Source of the DNA: an uncultured Oscillibacter sp.
Lineage (GTDB): Bacteria; Bacillota_A; Clostridia; Oscillospirales; Oscillospiraceae
Direction of reading: 5' to 3'
Length of the DNA: 28,393 bases
Assembly (NCBI GenBank): GCA_951800675.1
Contig: CATOKC010000032.1
Location: 1 to 28,393 of the forward strand
The translations under genes were made by a program, and so were the position numbers. The notes under the pieces are model-generated. The model searched no databases. It saw only the letters and a program-made list of their open reading frames with translations, and was not told the DNA's origin. Below are positions 1 through 9,383 of the stretch, one piece after another (position 1 is the first letter of the stretch; each line of letters opens with the position of its first letter).

Positions 1-1
1 C

Positions 2-2035
<2,034 letters not shown>

Positions 2036-2049
2036 TTTGATATGAGCAA

Positions 2050-2085
2050 AACGGGGCATCTGCCGTGAACGGCAGATGCCCCGTT
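2050..2085. terminator. Hairpin between convergent clpB and SulP genes
   Basis: A perfect 16-bp inverted repeat (2050-2065 with 2070-2085) around a TGAA loop starts 15 bases after the clpB stop. The T-run is weak on the plus strand, where only TTTT at 2097-2100 appears. On the minus strand the stem is followed by TTGCTC. Its place between convergent genes suggests bidirectional termination. Confidence 0.75.
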
Positions 2086-2137
2086 AGTATGTATGCTTTT
2101 ATCCGGCGGCTTTAGGGTGGGGAACGGCGGCCCATTC

Positions 2138-3790
2138 TCATCTTCCGCCGCCGGACGCCAGCTCTGCTGCCCGCGCCAGGGCGGCGTCGATGTTGGGCGC
2201 GAAGTTCTCCGCTCCCACCTCGTCGAACAGGCCGGACTTGCGGAATACGGACATCGGCTGGTCGTTCACATGGGAGAAGATCACCGTGATCCCCTTGTCC
2301 CAGCACTCGCCGCACAGCCGCTGGAGGCTGTTCAGCGCCGTGATGTCCATGGCGGGCACCGAACGCATCCGCAGGATCAGCACCCGCCGTCCGCCGGAGG
2401 GCTCCAGGTGGGGGATCTTGTCCGCCGCGCCGAAGAACATGGGGCCGCTGATCTCGTAGACCATCACGTGGGGAGGCACGCTCTTCATCCGGCCCTGACC
2501 GGCGCCGGCGTCCTGTATGTACGCCCACTCCTTGACCACCGCCACGTCGGCCATCCGCTTCATGAACAGCAGGCAGGCCAGGGTCAGTCCCACGACGATG
2601 GCAACCACCAGGTCGAACGCCACCGTCAGCAGGAAGGTCACGGCCAGCACGGCGATGTCGCTCTTGGGGGAGCGCTTCACCACCTTTACCACCGTGCGCC
2701 AGCCGCTCATGTTATAGGCCACCTGGAAGAGGATGGCGGCAATGCAGGGCATGGGGATCAGGGCGGCGTAAGGCATCAGCAGGACCAGCACCAGCAGCAG
2801 CACCCCGGCGTGGACCATGCCCGCTATCGGGGAACGGCCTCCGTTTTTGATGTTGGCCGCCGTCCGGGCGATGGCCCCGGTGGCGGGGATGCCCCCGAAC
2901 AGGGCGGAGGCGGCGTTGCCCACCCCCTGGGCCACCAGCTCCATGTTGGAGTTGTGCCGCGCGCCGATCATCTCGTCGGCCACCACGGCGGACAGCAGGG
3001 ACTCGATGGCCGCCAGCACCGCGATGGTGAAGGCGTCGGGCAGCACCGCTGCCACGGTCTCATAGGAAAAGGCGGGCAGATGGAATTGGGGCGGCGCGCT
3101 GGAGATGGTATACAGGTCGCCGATGGTGTTCACCGGCAGGGACAGCAGCTTCACCTCCGCCGCCGTCACCAGCACGGCGATGAGGGAGGCGGGGATCTTC
3201 TGCAGGGGTTTGATCATGGGCCACAGGCACAGGATCGCCAGCGCCAGCACGCCGACCCCCACGGCGGCCCAGTTCACGGTAGAGAAGGTACGGACCACCT
3301 CCCCCAGCTTTTCCATGGTCTCCACCGGCGCGTGGGTGAAGGTCAGGCCGAAAAAGTCCTTGAGCTGACCGATGACGATGGTGACGGCGATGCCCGCGGT
3401 AAAGCCGGTGGTGATGGTGTAGGGGATGAACTTGATCATACTGCCCAGCCGCAGCAGGCCCAGGGCGATCAGGATGATCCCCGCCAGGATGGTGGCGGCC
3501 GCCAGGCCCTCCATGCCGTTCCGGGCCACGATGCCCGCCACGATGGTAGCGAAGGCGGCGGTGGGGCCGGCGATCTGCACCCGGCTCCCGCCCAGGGCGG
3601 AGATAACGAAGCCTGCCACGATGGCGGTGTACAATCCCTGCTCCGGCGCTACGCCGGAGGCCAGCGCCAGGGCGATGGACAGGGGCAGGGCGATGATGGC
3701 GACGATGACCCCGGCGGTCAGATCCTTCAAAAAGTCCTGCCGGGAGTAATGCTTGAGAGAGTGGAACAGCTGAGGCGTCAGGTCTTTCAC
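2138..3790 (-). CDS. SulP family anion transporter with C-terminal STAS domain
   Basis: Predicted secondary transporter of the SulP (SLC26-like) family, moving sulfate, bicarbonate or another anion across the cytoplasmic membrane; the substrate cannot be read from the sequence. It has 550 residues, the usual family length. The N-terminal two thirds is a series of hydrophobic helices beginning with the family signature region (DLTAGVIVAIIALPLSIALA, then GLYTAIVAGF and the IAGPTAAF segment). The last ~110 residues form a STAS domain with VLRMRSVPAMDITAL-type spacing (LILRMRSVPAMD). The GTG start at 3790 is chosen because AAGGAG lies 8 bases upstream and the transporter core begins directly after it. 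The frame stays open far upstream, but that extension would overlap the divergent brnQ gene and is not coding. A promoter with an extended -10 lies just upstream. Confidence 0.93.
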   Translation of the reverse strand: MKDLTPQLFHSLKHYSRQDFLKDLTAGVIVAIIALPLSIALALASGVAPEQGLYTAIVAGFVISALGGSRVQIAGPTAAFATIVAGIVARNGMEGLAAATILAGIILIALGLLRLGSMIKFIPYTITTGFTAGIAVTIVIGQLKDFFGLTFTHAPVETMEKLGEVVRTFSTVNWAAVGVGVLALAILCLWPMIKPLQKIPASLIAVLVTAAEVKLLSLPVNTIGDLYTISSAPPQFHLPAFSYETVAAVLPDAFTIAVLAAIESLLSAVVADEMIGARHNSNMELVAQGVGNAASALFGGIPATGAIARTAANIKNGGRSPIAGMVHAGVLLLVLVLLMPYAALIPMPCIAAILFQVAYNMSGWRTVVKVVKRSPKSDIAVLAVTFLLTVAFDLVVAIVVGLTLACLLFMKRMADVAVVKEWAYIQDAGAGQGRMKSVPPHVMVYEISGPMFFGAADKIPHLEPSGGRRVLILRMRSVPAMDITALNSLQRLCGECWDKGITVIFSHVNDQPMSVFRKSGLFDEVGAENFAPNIDAALARAAELASGGGR

Positions 3791-3825
3791 GATAGTTTCT
3801 CCTTTTCCCAATAAACGCTCCACGC

Positions 3826-3854
3826 AGTATAGCACAGGATATCCTGGAACGCAA
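3826..3854 (-). promoter_or_regulatory. Promoter of the SulP transporter gene
   Basis: Read on the minus strand: -35 TTGCGT (3849-3854), a 17-base spacer, and -10 TATACT (3826-3831) preceded by TGC, an extended -10. It ends about 35 bases before the GTG start. Confidence 0.6.
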
Positions 3855-3924
3855 CCATATTTCCCTATTTTTTGTACCAAATATATGGGGAAGAACGCCA
3901 TCCCTGCCTGAGAAGCCTTTGCCC

Positions 3925-3953
3925 TTCCCAAGGGGACGGTTTTGTGGTAGAAT
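3925..3953 (+). promoter_or_regulatory. Promoter of brnQ
   Basis: -35 TTCCCA (3925-3930, 4 of 6 consensus), a 17-base spacer, and -10 TAGAAT (3948-3953) preceded by TGG, an extended -10. It lies about 30 bases before the TTG start of brnQ. It is divergent from the SulP promoter, with about 70 bases between the two -35 boxes. Confidence 0.5.
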
Positions 3954-3982
3954 ACGTGCAGAATGAAAAAGGAGGCGCTTCC

Positions 3983-5308
3983 TTGAACGAGAAACTTACC
4001 CTGCGCCAATTGACGCTGATCGGCTCCATGCTTTTCGGAATGTTCTTTGGGGCGGGCAATCTGATCTTCCCGCTGATCCTGGGGGCCAAAGCGGGGCAGA
4101 ACCTGCCCGCCGCGCTCCTGGGGCTCCTGATCACCGCCGCGGGCATCCCCCTGCTGGGCGTCATGTCCATCGGCCTCTCCCGGAGCGAGGGCCTGCTGGA
4201 CCTGTCCGGACGGGTGTCCCCGAGATTCCGGAGCCTCTTTACCTGCGCCCTTTACCTGACCATCGGCCCCCTGTTCGCCATCCCCCGCTGCGCCGCCGCC
4301 AGCTTTACCATCGGCATGGCTCCCGCGGCGGGAGGAAATATGGGGCTTTGGCAGCTTGGGTTTTCCCTGTGCTTCTTCGGGGCGGTGCTGTACTTTTCCC
4401 TGCGGCCCTCCAGGATATTGGATTCGGTGGGTAAATTTTTGAACCCGGCGTTCCTCCTCTTCTTGGGGATCATGCTGGCCGCGGCCCTCATAAGGCCCGT
4501 CCAGACGGCGGCCTCGGTGGTCCCCAGCGGAGACTATGTCCACTCCGCCTTCTCCGCCGGTTTCCTGCAGGGCTATGATACCCTGGACGCCCTGGCGGGT
4601 CTGGCCTTCGGCATCGTCGTCATTCGGGCCGTCCGCCAGCTTGGGGTCACCAAGCCGGGGCGGGTGGCGGTGAACACGGTGAAGGCGGGGATCGTGAGCA
4701 TGTCCCTGATGTCCCTGATCTACGCGCTCACCGCCCTGGTGGGTGCCCAGAGCTTCGGGCTCTACGCGGAAAGGCTCTCCGATCCCGGATTCACCGGGGG
4801 CGACGCCTTTGCCGTCATCGCCCGCCACTACTTTGGCCGGGGAGGCGGACTGCTGCTGGCGGTCACGGTCACCCTCTGCTGTATGAAGACCGCCGTGGGG
4901 CTGGTGATCTCCTGCTCCGAGACCTTTGAGGAGCTGTTCCCGGGGAAGCTCGCCTACGCCCAGTGGGCGGTGCTGTTCAGCGGCGCTTCGCTGCTGATCT
5001 CCAACTTTGGGCTTTCCAAGATCATCGAGTTTTCCGCCCCGGTCCTCTACTTCCTCTATCCTCTGGCCATCGTGCTGATCCTGCTGGGACTTTTCGGGCG
5101 GTTTTTCGGCCACGCCCGCACGGTCTACCGGTGGACCATGGGAGCCGCGCTGGCCGCGGCGGTCCTGGAGCTGTGCCGGGTGGTGGGCTTTCAGCCTGTG
5201 GTTGGGGCCGCAGGGCGGGTCCTGCCGTTCTATGGCTACGGGCTCGGCTGGGTGGTCCCGGCGGCGATTGGGTTCGCGGTGGGGATGGGCTTGGAAAAGA
5301 GACGGTAA
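3983..5308 (+). CDS. brnQ: Branched-chain amino acid carrier (BrnQ/LIVCS family)
   Basis: Cation-coupled uptake of leucine, isoleucine and valine across the cytoplasmic membrane, by family assignment. The 441-residue protein is almost entirely membrane helices (about 12). It opens with the characteristic segment MLFGMFFGAGNLIFPLILG, followed by GIPLLGVMSIGLSRSEG and a GPLFAIPRCAAASF segment, all typical of BrnQ. The TTG start at 3983 is chosen because GGAGG (3971-3975) lies 7 bases upstream and the conserved N-terminus begins immediately; the upstream 37 codons of open frame overlap the promoter. The gene stands alone, divergent from the SulP gene and convergent with the nucleosidase gene, with a hairpin after its stop. 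Confidence 0.93.
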   Translation: MNEKLTLRQLTLIGSMLFGMFFGAGNLIFPLILGAKAGQNLPAALLGLLITAAGIPLLGVMSIGLSRSEGLLDLSGRVSPRFRSLFTCALYLTIGPLFAIPRCAAASFTIGMAPAAGGNMGLWQLGFSLCFFGAVLYFSLRPSRILDSVGKFLNPAFLLFLGIMLAAALIRPVQTAASVVPSGDYVHSAFSAGFLQGYDTLDALAGLAFGIVVIRAVRQLGVTKPGRVAVNTVKAGIVSMSLMSLIYALTALVGAQSFGLYAERLSDPGFTGGDAFAVIARHYFGRGGGLLLAVTVTLCCMKTAVGLVISCSETFEELFPGKLAYAQWAVLFSGASLLISNFGLSKIIEFSAPVLYFLYPLAIVLILLGLFGRFFGHARTVYRWTMGAALAAAVLELCRVVGFQPVVGAAGRVLPFYGYGLGWVVPAAIGFAVGMGLEKRR

Positions 5309-5356
5309 GGCTTGCCGGAGTTTCCATAAGCACGAAAATCTGTATACAAATGAGGC

Positions 5357-5395
5357 AACGGCCAGTATTGGGTATTCAGCCCAATACTGGCCGTT
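5357..5395. terminator. Hairpin between brnQ and the nucleosidase-SLH gene
   Basis: A perfect 16-bp inverted repeat (5357-5372 with 5380-5395) with a 7-base loop, 48 bases after the brnQ stop. It is followed only by ATTTA on the plus strand. It sits between convergent genes and probably ends transcription from both sides. Confidence 0.7.
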
Positions 5396-5448
5396 ATTTA
5401 CGCTATTGCAGATCGCTTTACATCATGGAAAACAAAATGCAGCCGCCT

Positions 5449-7593
5449 TTATGCTGCCTGGGCGGTGATCCGAACCAGAATAACCGCGATCTGCGCGCGG
5501 TTTGCGGTTCCCTGGGGGTCCAGGACCCCATCGTTTCCGGTGATGATCCTCTCGGCTGCGCACCAGCACAGCGCCTCATAGGCATACTCCGATACGGCCT
5601 TCGTATCTGTGAAATCCAGTTCGGCGTAATTGCCCTCGGCGATCGTCTTGTCCTTGCTCTGGGCGTAGCGGTAGAGGATCGCCGCCATCTGCTCCCGGGT
5701 AATGGGCTGGTCAGGGGAGAAGCGTCCGTCCGTTCCGCCGGAGATGATCCCCTTCCCGGCGGCCCAGTAGACGGCATCCGCGTAGTAGGCACCGTCGGCT
5801 ACATCGGAGAAGGATACGTCCGTTTCCGCCTTGGGGCTGCCCTCCAGGCGCCACAGGATAGTGGTCAGCATTCCGCGGGTGGCCTTGGCATAGGGAGAGA
5901 AGGCGTTATCAGAAGCGGCGCCCATCAGATCGTTGGCGTAGACGGTTTTTACCGCGTCGTAGAACCAATCGGTCTCCGCCACATCCTCGAAAGGCAGGGC
6001 GTCCTCGCTGTCCCCGGTTTGGCTGCTCAGAGCCGTCATCATGTTCATCACCACAGAGGCAGAGGTGTTGGAGGCCTCGGTGTAGTTGAACGCATAGGTA
6101 TCGTGGGCGATGCCGTCAGCCTTGTCGGACATGCAGCGAAGCACCGCACAGGGGACGCCGTACTGGTTGCACACCCGGGCTACCGCCGCGCCCTCCATCT
6201 CGCAGGCCAGGGCCTTGAAATTGTCCTGGAGCGCCTTGACGTAACTTTCGCTGGAGATGAATTGGTCACCGGTGGCGATGACGCCCTGGTGGACCTTCTC
6301 TTCGCCCAGCACCTCGCAGGCGGAGGTATAGGCGATCTTTGAGAGAGCCTCGCTCACGGGAATGATGCCGGTGTCCTTGTTTGCGGCGGCCTCGCCGTTC
6401 CACTCAAAGCCGTCATTGGTTTCCGTGCCGTAGTCGTGCTGGACCAGACCGGTGCCGATGACCATGTCCATTACGTTTACATCATCGCCCACGCCGCCGG
6501 CAATGCCGGTGAAGACAACGTTCTTCACGTTGAAGTTGTTCAGCAGGGCGGCGGTGCCTCCGGCGGCCATGACCTTGCCGATGCCGGCCTGGACCATGAC
6601 TACGTTCTCACCATTCAGGGTCCCCAGGTAGAAGGTCTTGCCGCCAAAGGAGACTTCCTTCTCCACCTTGGCCGCTTTCACCAGCGCGTCCAGCTCTACG
6701 CTCATGGCGCTGATAATGGCGGTGCGGGGAGTGGTGTTCTTCTGGACCTCCACCTTGGCGGCCGGGAAGTTCTGCTCCGCGGCCGCGATGGCATCCATCA
6801 TGCCCATCACCACGTCGGCGGAAGTGTTGGAGGCCTCGGTGTAGTTGAAGGCGTAAGTATCGTGGGCGATGCCGTCGGCCTTGTCGGACATGCATCGGAG
6901 CACCGCGCAGGGTACGTTGTACTGGTCGCACACCCGGGCTACCGCCGCGCCCTCCATCTCGCAGGCTAAAGCGTTGAACTTGTCCTGAAGCTCTTTGACA
7001 TAGCTCTCGCTGGAGATGAACTGGTCACCGGTGGCGATGACGCCCTGGTGGACCTTCTCTTCGCCCAGCACCTTGCAGGCGGACGCATAGGCGAGCTTAG
7101 AAAGGGCTTCGTCCACGGGGATCATGCCGGTTTCCGCGTCTTCGGCGGCTTTGCCGTTCCACTCAAAGCCGTCATTGGTTTCCGTACCGTAGTCGTGCTG
7201 GACCAGACCGGTGCCGATGACCATGTCCATCACGTTTACATCGTCCCCCACGCCGCCGGCAATGCCGGTGAAGACAACGCCGCCCACGCGGTAGTTGTTG
7301 ATCAGCGTCTGGGTGCAGGAAGATGCCAGCACCTTTCCGATACCGGCCCGCACCAGTACAACGTCCACCCCGTGGAGGGTCCCGGTGTAGAAGGTGCTGC
7401 CGGATACGGTCTCCTCTTTGGTGATCTCGGCTTCCTCTACCAGCTTTTGCAGTTCTACATCCATGGCGCTGATGATGCCGAGGGGGCCCGATTTGGCTTC
7501 GCTCTCACTGGCGAATGCCGCTGCCGTTCCCAAGGATACCGTCAGAAGCATTGCCAGAAGGAACGCGCTGATTTGTTTCCATGTCTTTCTCAT
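5449..7593 (-). CDS. Secreted tandem MTA/SAH nucleosidase (two domains) with three SLH repeats
   Basis: A 714-residue exported protein. Residues 1-28 are a signal peptide (MRKTWKQ, a hydrophobic core, cleavage near AFA/SE). Residues ~38-270 and ~291-525 are two copies of the 5'-methylthioadenosine/S-adenosylhomocysteine nucleosidase fold. Residues known as catalytic in E. coli MTAN are present in both: Glu47, Glu214 (in EMEG) and Asp237 (in SDKADG) in copy 1, and Glu300, Glu467 and Asp490 in copy 2, each exactly 253 residues apart. Residues ~530-712 form three SLH repeats that would attach it to secondary cell-wall polymer. The expected activity is cleavage of MTA, SAH or related nucleosides outside the membrane. 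The ATG at 7593 is preferred because GGGAGG lies just upstream and the signal peptide begins there; 19 upstream in-frame codons are not needed. It has its own promoter and is probably separate from the esterase array. Confidence 0.92.
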   Translation of the reverse strand: MRKTWKQISAFLLAMLLTVSLGTAAAFASESEAKSGPLGIISAMDVELQKLVEEAEITKEETVSGSTFYTGTLHGVDVVLVRAGIGKVLASSCTQTLINNYRVGGVVFTGIAGGVGDDVNVMDMVIGTGLVQHDYGTETNDGFEWNGKAAEDAETGMIPVDEALSKLAYASACKVLGEEKVHQGVIATGDQFISSESYVKELQDKFNALACEMEGAAVARVCDQYNVPCAVLRCMSDKADGIAHDTYAFNYTEASNTSADVVMGMMDAIAAAEQNFPAAKVEVQKNTTPRTAIISAMSVELDALVKAAKVEKEVSFGGKTFYLGTLNGENVVMVQAGIGKVMAAGGTAALLNNFNVKNVVFTGIAGGVGDDVNVMDMVIGTGLVQHDYGTETNDGFEWNGEAAANKDTGIIPVSEALSKIAYTSACEVLGEEKVHQGVIATGDQFISSESYVKALQDNFKALACEMEGAAVARVCNQYGVPCAVLRCMSDKADGIAHDTYAFNYTEASNTSASVVMNMMTALSSQTGDSEDALPFEDVAETDWFYDAVKTVYANDLMGAASDNAFSPYAKATRGMLTTILWRLEGSPKAETDVSFSDVADGAYYADAVYWAAGKGIISGGTDGRFSPDQPITREQMAAILYRYAQSKDKTIAEGNYAELDFTDTKAVSEYAYEALCWCAAERIITGNDGVLDPQGTANRAQIAVILVRITAQAA
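6022..7482 (-). repeat. Intragenic direct repeat encoding the two nucleosidase domains
   Basis: The coding DNA for the two nucleosidase domains (about 6781-7482 and 6022-6723) is repeated with a constant offset of 759 bases (253 codons). Long stretches are nearly identical at the base level, for example around 6417-6510 against 7176-7269 and 6065-6130 against 6824-6889. The ends of the repeat are approximate. Confidence 0.85.
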
Positions 7594-7688
7594 TTTTGCT
7601 GCCTCCCAAAATTGTTTGTTTGTTGTGCTCCCGGCGACTGCCTCCTTCACCTCCTCCTGCTCCTGGCGTCAAGCGGTCGATTGGACTC

Positions 7689-7717
7689 ATTTTAGCAATT
7701 TGCGGGGAAAATTGCAA
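7689..7717 (-). promoter_or_regulatory. Promoter of the nucleosidase-SLH gene, with inverted repeat in the spacer
   Basis: On the minus strand: -35 TTGCAA (7712-7717), a 17-base spacer, and -10 TAAAAT (7689-7694) preceded by TGC. The predicted 5' leader is about 90 bases. A 7-bp inverted repeat GCAATTT/AAATTGC (7695-7701 and 7709-7715) fills most of the spacer and could be an operator. Confidence 0.65.
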
Positions 7718-7757
7718 GTTTGCTTGGGATATTTTTTGTAACCACGATCCAAAAGTG

Positions 7758-9383
7758 CTATTCGGGAATTATAACGTTCTTCCGCTTTTCTTCTGCGATC
7801 CGGGAGCGGTATTCACTGGGGGTGACATTTTCATACTTTCGAAATACCTGGGAAAAATGGGAGAAATTGGAATATCCCAATTCCAGAGCGACCATTCCAA
7901 CGGAAATGTTGGAATGTGCCAGCATATTTTTTGCCGCTTCCACTTTCATCAACGTGATATATTCTTTGATGCTTTGCCCGGTCTCTTTTTTGAACAGCTT
8001 TGTAAAATACTCCGCACTTAAGCCTACGTGGTCCGCCACATCCTTTACGGTGATCGCATCCGCGATATTATCAAGAATATAGCTTTTGGCTTTTTCAACA
8101 TCGTTGCGGGGGGCCTGACCGGTGCTCAGTTCCTGTACCTTCTGCATCATAAAGCGCATCGCTTCACGTAATGCGTCCGGACTGGAATAGCTGTTCATAT
8201 AGTCGTAATAGCTGAACTGATCCTGGAACAAGGAATGGACGTCCAAATTGTTGTCATAAAAGTACGTAAAGAACATATAGGTTATGCGCTGGTGCAAGTC
8301 GCATAGCCCACGGCTCCCGTGTGAGTTGGCATGAGCGATCCTTTCAAGACAATCATCAAATTCGTTTGTCAGAATACGGTATTGGCCTGCTGCCAATAAA
8401 CTGCGCCAGTGCGAGCCGCTTCCGGTGATATAGTCGAAAGTACCGCGTGGAGAGCAGTCTGGGTCATAATCCAGGCGAATGATGCCGTTGGCTGCGTTTT
8501 TCTCTCCAATGCTGTCGCGCACCCGGCGGTACTCTCCCTGGAGGGAGTCAAAGGACACGGCCTGCCCCACATAGCAGCGGATAGAGTCCTGCTTCATAGA
8601 CTGGCACAGATAGTCAAAGAATTTCCGCAGCTTATCGATATCCAGATCAGGATCATCTTGGAGAGTCGAAAAGACCAGAAGAACAAATTCCCGATGCCGG
8701 TCCACCGTACTCAGAGGGACCAGCGGATAGGAGATATCCGCCTGCTTCAAGGCATTGATCATCGCTTTATGGATCTCCTTTTCGGTCACGATAGGCGGAT
8801 CCGCTTTGCGGAACTGTCCAACGGAAAGGATCATCAGCCAGGCTTTCTTTTTCGGAGAGACAGAGTAGCCGATCAGATTCAGCAGTTCCATCGAAGACTG
8901 AACATCGGAGGTATCGCTGGAGAAAAGATTCATTGCCACACGATCCAGAAGCTCCATTTCTCCAGTCTGCATCCATTTGCCGACTTCATAGAGCTGGTTC
9001 CGCTTTCGCCGCTCATAGCAATGCTGCAAGGCCCGGCGCAGGACGCCTTCGATCACGTCATACGGCGCGGGCTGAACGATATAGTCAAAGCATCCCAGCC
9101 GTACGCTGATCTGAGCATACTCGAAATCCGCATGGGAAGTCAGAAGGATGGTGATCAGCTCCGGATAAAGCTTCTGCGCCCTGGAAATCAGCTGCAAACC
9201 ATCCTCGCCGGGCATTTCGATATCACACAGTAGGATATCAATGGGCACGGAGCTCATGATCTCCATAGCGCGTTCCGCGCCGGTCGCATAACGAACAACA
9301 TCGATCCCGAGGTCCTGAAAGGAGATCCCTGCGGCAATGCCCTCAAGCACACTGGCCTGATCGTCCACAAACATTACATTCAT
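7758..9383 (-). CDS. Response regulator, receiver + AraC-type DNA-binding domain (YesN-like)
   Basis: Cytoplasmic transcription regulator of 541 residues. It starts with a receiver domain (residues ~1-120: acidic pair Asp7-Asp8, phosphoacceptor Asp54 in CDIEMPGEDG, LLTSH switch region). A ~300-residue middle region has no motif I recognise, and an AraC-family double helix-turn-helix closes the protein (~440-535: DVADHVGLSAEYFTKLFKKE, then GYSNFSHFSQVFRKY and TPSEYR). The lysine that usually follows the last receiver strand (KP) is replaced by glutamine (DYIVQPAP). The start overlaps the kinase stop by four bases (ATGA) with AGGAGG upstream, so the two are translationally coupled. By position, its likely targets are its own operon and the esterase array; this is inference. 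Confidence 0.93.
   Translation of the reverse strand: MNVMFVDDQASVLEGIAAGISFQDLGIDVVRYATGAERAMEIMSSVPIDILLCDIEMPGEDGLQLISRAQKLYPELITILLTSHADFEYAQISVRLGCFDYIVQPAPYDVIEGVLRRALQHCYERRKRNQLYEVGKWMQTGEMELLDRVAMNLFSSDTSDVQSSMELLNLIGYSVSPKKKAWLMILSVGQFRKADPPIVTEKEIHKAMINALKQADISYPLVPLSTVDRHREFVLLVFSTLQDDPDLDIDKLRKFFDYLCQSMKQDSIRCYVGQAVSFDSLQGEYRRVRDSIGEKNAANGIIRLDYDPDCSPRGTFDYITGSGSHWRSLLAAGQYRILTNEFDDCLERIAHANSHGSRGLCDLHQRITYMFFTYFYDNNLDVHSLFQDQFSYYDYMNSYSSPDALREAMRFMMQKVQELSTGQAPRNDVEKAKSYILDNIADAITVKDVADHVGLSAEYFTKLFKKETGQSIKEYITLMKVEAAKNMLAHSNISVGMVALELGYSNFSHFSQVFRKYENVTPSEYRSRIAEEKRKNVIIPE

Noticed and set aside
2093..3814. Plus-strand 573-codon open frame
   Set aside because: It is antisense to the SulP-STAS gene, is full of His/Gly/Gln/Asp with no fold-like pattern, and arises from codon bias on the opposite strand.
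3791..5113. 440-codon upstream extension of the SulP frame
   Set aside because: It is low-complexity, charged, antisense to brnQ, and lies upstream of a clear GTG start with a ribosome binding site and promoter.
4963..7695. Plus-strand open frames opposite the nucleosidase-SLH gene
   Set aside because: They are Gly/Val/His-rich shadows that appear twice because the sense gene is internally duplicated; there is no ribosome binding site or known fold.
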